A stretch of DNA of 64,000 nucleotides from Pristionchus mayeri (taxonomy: Eukaryota; Nematoda; Chromadorea; Rhabditida; Neodiplogasteridae): assembly GCA_036245805.1 (NCBI GenBank), contig BTRK01000006.1, forward strand, positions 33,484,901 through 33,548,900, read 5' to 3'. Shown piece after piece: positions 59,401 through 64,000 of the stretch (positions are counted from its first letter, which is position 1; every line of letters starts with the position of its first letter). The notes beneath the pieces are model-generated. The model was not told the DNA's origin. It saw only the letters and a program-made list of their open reading frames with translations, and searched no databases. The translations under genes were made by a program, and so were the position numbers.

Positions 59401-62145
59401 CTATTTTTTCATAGTTTTCATATAAAGTGTCAATTTGTTGAAAATGCGGTTGAAAAATCCGAAGATATCCAACTTTCAAAAAAATCATATTTTTCACCTC
59501 TGAAATCTCAAATTTACATGTTGCTAACTCATCATTTCAAGATCATTACATGTGCTAGCTATATAGAAGTTATAGTATGCTTAGCCATGAGTGAAAATTT
59601 GTGGTACTGAGCACCTCCACTATTTCGATGCTCGAACTTCTGATCCTCGAATATCGAAGATCGACAACGTCGGTCACATAAAAAAAACGCTTTTGAAATG
59701 GATATTGTAAATTCAGATGATTTCTACATTTAAAAAATGTTTTCGTATGAAGATTAATAAGAAATAAATATAAAATCCGTGAATTTTCTCTTTTCAAAAT
59801 TTGCGAAATTTTCGGTATTCAAAAAATTTCATTTTCGAAAAACTCAAAATGTTTAGTGTTTTTTGTTAATTTTTAATTTATTTTCATATAAAAACATTTT
59901 TCAAAGGTATAAATCAGCTGAATTTACAATATCCATTTCAAAAGCGTATTTTTTATGTGACCGACGTTGTCGATCTTCGATATTCTAGGATCAGAAGTTC
60001 GAGCATCGAAATAGTGGAGGTGCTCAGTACCACAAATTTTCACTCATGGCTAAGCATACTATAACTTCTATATAGCTAGCACATGTAATGATCTTGAAAT
60101 GATGAGTTAGCAACATGTAAATTTGAGATTTCAGAGGTGAAAAATATGATTTTTTTGAAAGTTGGATATCTTCGGATTTTTCAACAGCATTTTCAACAAA
60201 TTGACACTTTATATGAAAACTATGAAAAAATAGATGTTCCTGAGTGATTACGACTCAAAATGTTGAGATTGAAATTTCCTATCTAGCGAACTTAACACAT
60301 ACTTTAGCTTGCTTCGACGTATTTACACCCCTGCCGATTCAGGAAACTATTTTTCTCAGACTAATATGAGTATGTAGTTTCCGAATCTGTGTTCAGAAAG
60401 TGGTGAAACGGGGGGTCCTAAACCGAGTATGAATTTTTAAATGAATCTACTGATAGTTTTTCGATATTTTCTGCATGACAGCTACTTCGTACAGATTAGG
60501 TCTCAACATGAAAGTTTCTTAGAATAATTTTCCCCACATTTTCAGCTATTTGCCGTATTTATAGCTCAAAAACGAAACGAAATATGACAGAGCCGGATTG
60601 AAGACCGTAAAATGCCTAAAAGCCGGCTCCAGCCCAAATCGCGTGTGAATAAGTTTCCTCGTCCCCAACGGACTCAAATATAATTTTCTTGGAAATATTG
60701 CTTAAACTTTTGCAGCTAGTTCCTCATGGTCATGCAATCTCTCAGAAGACACGTGTTATATGATATGAGAAAAACCATAGAGGTAGTTTTTGCAATTGAG
60801 GTGGTGGCAATCGCAACCTACGGGTACTTCTTCATTTGTCTCATCGGCCGTCAGCCCAAACTCGACCAGAGAAGCATGGGAACTGAGGTGAGGAATAAAT
60901 AGAGTAGGATTGATTGCATTCTGATTCACTCTTCGCCACGATGAACAATCCTCAATTCAGATCACCATTCTCTTCCCCATCTTCACCACTTTCCAAATGC
61001 TCTTCTATCTCGGATGGTTGAAGGTCCCTTTATTTTTAAATGCTCATTCAAAGACTGTTCCTTTTCCGAAATAAATTTTAGAACTTGCTTTTGCTGTTTC
61101 ATAAATGTGTATTTATCGAATTCACATAATTCCTACTCATGCAGGTCGGACAATTCCTGATGAATCCCTTCGGAGAAGACGACGATGATTTCGGTACGTT
61201 CCTCTCTATATCCGTCTTTTCAACTCTCATCAAGGATTAGACTAAATATTTGAAATACAGAGCTGAATTACGTGCTCGATCGTAACACGGCCATCGCTCA
61301 CATGATGGCCACGGATTTGGCTGACCAGGTGAACATTTTCATAGAACGTTGTTTGAATTTTTTGAATTTCGAAGTTCGCGAAAGCATAACTGCCTCAGTA
61401 AAATATAGTATTGTATCTGCAGTGCCCCACGGTTGGATCGATCGACCTCATCAAGACGATCCCTCACACTAGGGCTTCCTTCAAGATTCAGGTATTGCAT
61501 CTATCAAAATCTGCTCACAATTCGTTTAGCAACTAAGGATCTATCACGGCGATTGTGTGAATTCACTTTGCATTTCCATTGCAGGACGTAATTCCGAAGT
61601 CTCATCTTGCTTCCTTCCGTCTGAGTGACAACGAAATGCAGCTGATCAAGCCAGAGGTGTGAATAGAAGTCTGTATTCAATCCATTTTCGTTGTTGTAAG
61701 GATATCGAGGATGAGAATCGAGCAGCGGAGGCAAAGGGACAACGACAACGTCTCGGAGTCCTCGTGAGAGCGATCGAGTCGAGAAGGTACGGTTGACTTG
61801 TACCTGATTATCGAATTTTGGGAACATTCCTACTATCTTGTAGTCCGTTATTCGCGCGTCATCATCACGTGAGTTTCAATTGCATGCCGAGTGGAAATTT
61901 GAATTCATTTTGCTGCTCCTCGCTTGCTATGAAACATTACGTAGTGGATGCTTCCATACCTTTCTTTTGCAAAATATAATTACGAATCAGTTCTTCACTT
62001 CTCTTTTTTACCTTTGTCCCCAAGCTCTAAGATATATTTCTTCATGGAATGATTCTGATACTTCAGAAAGAAGGGGAACGAGGAACCACTCTCTGAGGAG
62101 GCAGAACATCTCAACAACGGAACCGATGAGGGCAAGGCGAACTGA
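56489..62145 (+). CDS. bestrophin-family anion channel
   Basis: The ATG lies 2 nt after CTGCAG. Exons in phase: MTISYDEEFSSLMI, WRGSLWKAVLKDLIWFYAAY (TM1), EKQKEYFTGWIN, CEIGTQYIPLSFLLGFFVSV (pore neck), WWEQFNWISWPDKMMMM, ENLPVREAIARWSSLQ, ISVRTLKRFPTERHLVAAKL, FIPIIWIINLIRQQY, FAMLFVYDWVKIPLVYTQ and VVAIATYGYFFICLIGRQPK. ITILFPIFTTFQMLFYLGWL, QFLMNPFGEDDDDF then LNYVLDRN, an acidic tail and a final NNGTDEGKAN plus stop follow. The neck Ile/Phe/Phe pattern (IPLSFLLGFF) and the FGEDDDDF calcium clasp are intact, so it should form a calcium-gated chloride channel. Nematodes have many bestrophins. A 1.9-kb palindrome occupies the intron between VYTQ and VVAIA. Confidence 0.9.
58866..60757. mobile_element. 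giant palindrome (foldback element), 1.9 kb, in bestrophin intron
   Basis: The left end CACGTGTCTTCTGAGAGATT is mirrored by the right end AATCTCTCAGAAGACACGTG. The two arms, each roughly 900 bp, remain nearly identical in inverted orientation to a centre near 59815. For example GATTTGGGCTGGAGCCGGCT (58995) mirrors AGCCGGCTCCAGCCCAAATC (60620). There is no coding capacity. It begins soon after one bestrophin exon and ends just before the next, so the exons are not disturbed. A diverged second copy starts at 63009. Confidence 0.9.
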
Positions 62146-62557
62146 ACCCCCGAATATATTTAGTCAATGCACTATTGTTCTTTTACCCTATCTTGCCTCA
62201 AATTAGCTCGAATCGTATCACAATGCTTACAAAATATTTTCCAACCAATGACTATAGATTGAGATCTGGAATAATTGCAGCTGCACAGGTAATTTTGCAC
62301 ATTCCACGCACACTTTCCCAATGTTGAAGATGTTCCTTATTTTATCATTGCGATGCACTACCGGTTTATCAAAAAAAATTAGTTTACGATAAACTATGTC
62401 TGTTTTCGCAAACATTACTCTCATCATGAAAATGAGAAGGAATACGGTAATCAGATATTATAAACACGGAAGGATTATCGGTTCTTCAGAATTTGTGAGT
62501 CACTTACGTTTGTCCCCTCATCGTTCTTTGTTTCCATCCATAAATCCCTCGTGATTC
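62146..62557. other. intergenic region downstream of bestrophin
   Basis: No gene is seen. Confidence 0.5.
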
Positions 62558-62710
62558 TTAAGGTGGTGGTACGAAATGGAAATCAGTTTTCACAACCAAG
62601 GTTTGGGAACCGAGAGAACAAAGGACGATGTAATTAATTCCTTTGTTCTCTCGGTTCCCAAACCTTGGTTGTGAAAAATGATTTCCATTTCGTACCAACA
62701 CCATTCTTAA
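62558..62710. mobile_element. hairpin MITE, 153 bp, flanked by TTAA
   Basis: GGTACGAAATGGAAATCA and GGTTTGGGAACCGAGAGAAC in the left arm have complements in the right arm around a loop near 62633 (GACGATGTAATTAAT). The outermost bases on both sides are TTAA (62558-62561 and 62707-62710). A TTAA duplication is typical of piggyBac-type insertion. The arms are about 65 bp and nearly perfect. Confidence 0.75.
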
Positions 62711-63008
62711 TTATTTTCGCGTTCGCCATTCGTGATTTTGGATGTGGATGAAGTAGTGAAACTCAGGGCAGGCGCAACGCCCATAACATTCGATCTACGG
62801 AAGAATCGAAGCTGATAATGAAAAGACCGTCGCAGTTCAGTGCTGAAGGAATCGAGTAATTGATCACTCCGAGCTGTAGTTAACCTAGTGAGATAGTAGA
62901 TGAAGTAGTTGAGACAGAGAGAGATGAGCATCGGAGTGCCTATCAGCATGTCCATCGTCAATTGAGATCGCTCCTCCTTCAATCCAATAATTTGTTTGCG
63001 AAAATGTA

Positions 63009-64000
63009 TCTATCACGCGTCTTCTGAGAGATTGCATGAAAAAGAACCCCCTGAGGAACCAGGTGCAAAAGTTTCAGCAATCTGGCAAAGAAAATTATGA
63101 CAGAGTCTAGTGGCAGTGAGAAAACTTTTGTACCAGTGATTTTCCCTGGAACCGGCTTTTAGGCGTTTTCCGGATGTGGTTCCGGCTCTGAAGTACCTTT
63201 GTTCATTTTTGAGCTGCAATGACGGTATGGTGCTCAAAATGTGCGGAAAAAAATTTTAAGAAACTTTTATGTTTTCACCGAAGCTCTAGTACCACGAAAT
63301 CATGGTGAAAAAATCGAAAAACTTAGTCGAGATTCATAAAATAATTCATATCTCGCTCGCGACCCCACCTTGCACAGTGTTTTCTTTGCATATTCTGAAT
63401 CTACGTACTCACATTAGTCTAGGAAAAATCAGTTGGAGAGTCGGTAGGTGTTAGAACAGGTCTCACCAAGCCAAAATTTGCGACCAAGTCGCAAAGTCGA
63501 AAATTAATAATTCTCAATTTTACGTCGAAATTGCTCAGATCTATTTATTTTTTTATATTTCTGCGCTTACTAGTCTAGTTGTACCAATTTCCACAGTAAA
63601 ATCGGAAGATTTCCATACTTTCAAAATGCCATGTTTTTCACATCGCAATTTCTGAAATTTGACGGTGTCTAGTTCAACATTTCGGGATTGTACCAAGTGC
63701 TCTGTATTTACATTTTAAAGTATGCCTAAGATATTGTAAAAATTTTCACTTCGCGGTTCTTCCATGAATTCAGTGATCCAGTTTTAGACCCTTCAATATG
63801 CCTCGAGCGAAGGTTCGGAAAGAATCGAAATTTGTTTTTGAAGTTGATTTTGCGAATTCTTATTATCTGTGAGTTTGAATGATGTTTTTGTAAATTCCGA
63901 AGTTTGATGCGCATGAACATGAGACCGTTTTTACGATTTTTCAGAAATGTGAATCCGCAAATCTCAAAAAAATGCAAATTTTAGAAACGTGAAATTTCAA
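63009..64000. mobile_element. second, diverged copy of the bestrophin-intron palindrome (runs off window)
   Basis: It opens CACGCGTCTTCTGAGAGATT then GCATGAAAAAGAACCCCCTG, matching the left end of the 58866 element. Homologous blocks follow in order: CCGGCTTTTAGGCGTTTTCC, GGCTCTGAAGTAC, CTCAAAATGTG and TAAGAAACTTT. Overall identity is clearly lower than between the two arms of the first copy. Only one arm is within the window. Confidence 0.8.

Overview
This is eukaryotic genomic DNA from a nematode. Genes are split into many short exons (mostly 50-200 bp) joined by GT..AG introns. The gene set is worm-like: an osm-9/ocr-type TRPV channel, a bestrophin with a DDDD calcium clasp, a lysosomal-type acid lipase, an ML-like secreted protein and a serpentine chemoreceptor. 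Several start codons sit 1-6 nt after a perfect 3' splice site, as expected for SL trans-splicing. A diplogastrid (Pristionchus-like) worm is plausible but not proven. All recognised protein genes are on the + strand; the one tRNA is on the - strand. Exon models were built by hand by matching reading-frame phase across splice sites.

Layout: 1-4203, 3' part of a TRPV channel; 4329-4401, tRNA-Phe (minus); 4632-5486, small secreted cystatin-like protein; 5487-7838, CT-rich intergenic DNA; 7839-18316, FERM-PTP protein of the PTPN14/PTPN21 (Pez) type; 19639-23626, multi-exon gene of unknown family; about 25533-29623, UBA / coiled-coil / RING E3 ligase; 30613-31142 and 33917-37263, acidic protein exons and a gene with two tandem zinc-finger modules; 38611-42068, serpentine receptor; 42591-44029, ML-like secreted protein; 44543-53858, acid lipase; 56489-62145, bestrophin.

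The second half is loaded with mobile DNA. Long inverted-repeat (foldback) elements lie in introns of most genes: 26308, 31679, 34475, 40193, 45269 and 58866. Others lie between genes (38196, 62558, 63009 to the end). Two short hAT-type copies have exact 8-bp target duplications: one appears to split a receptor exon, the other is nested inside a foldback arm. The lipase intron that cuts the GHSQG active-site motif contains mariner-like ends with a LINE retrotransposon inside.

The strongest biological observations are: (1) the FERM-PTP has lost both its WPD aspartate and its P-loop arginine, so it should be a pseudophosphatase; (2) the family of very long intronic palindromes; (3) hAT disruption of a chemoreceptor; (4) duplication of a zinc-finger exon block with the same introns in both copies; (5) a LINE whose endonuclease appears to carry a large in-frame deletion.
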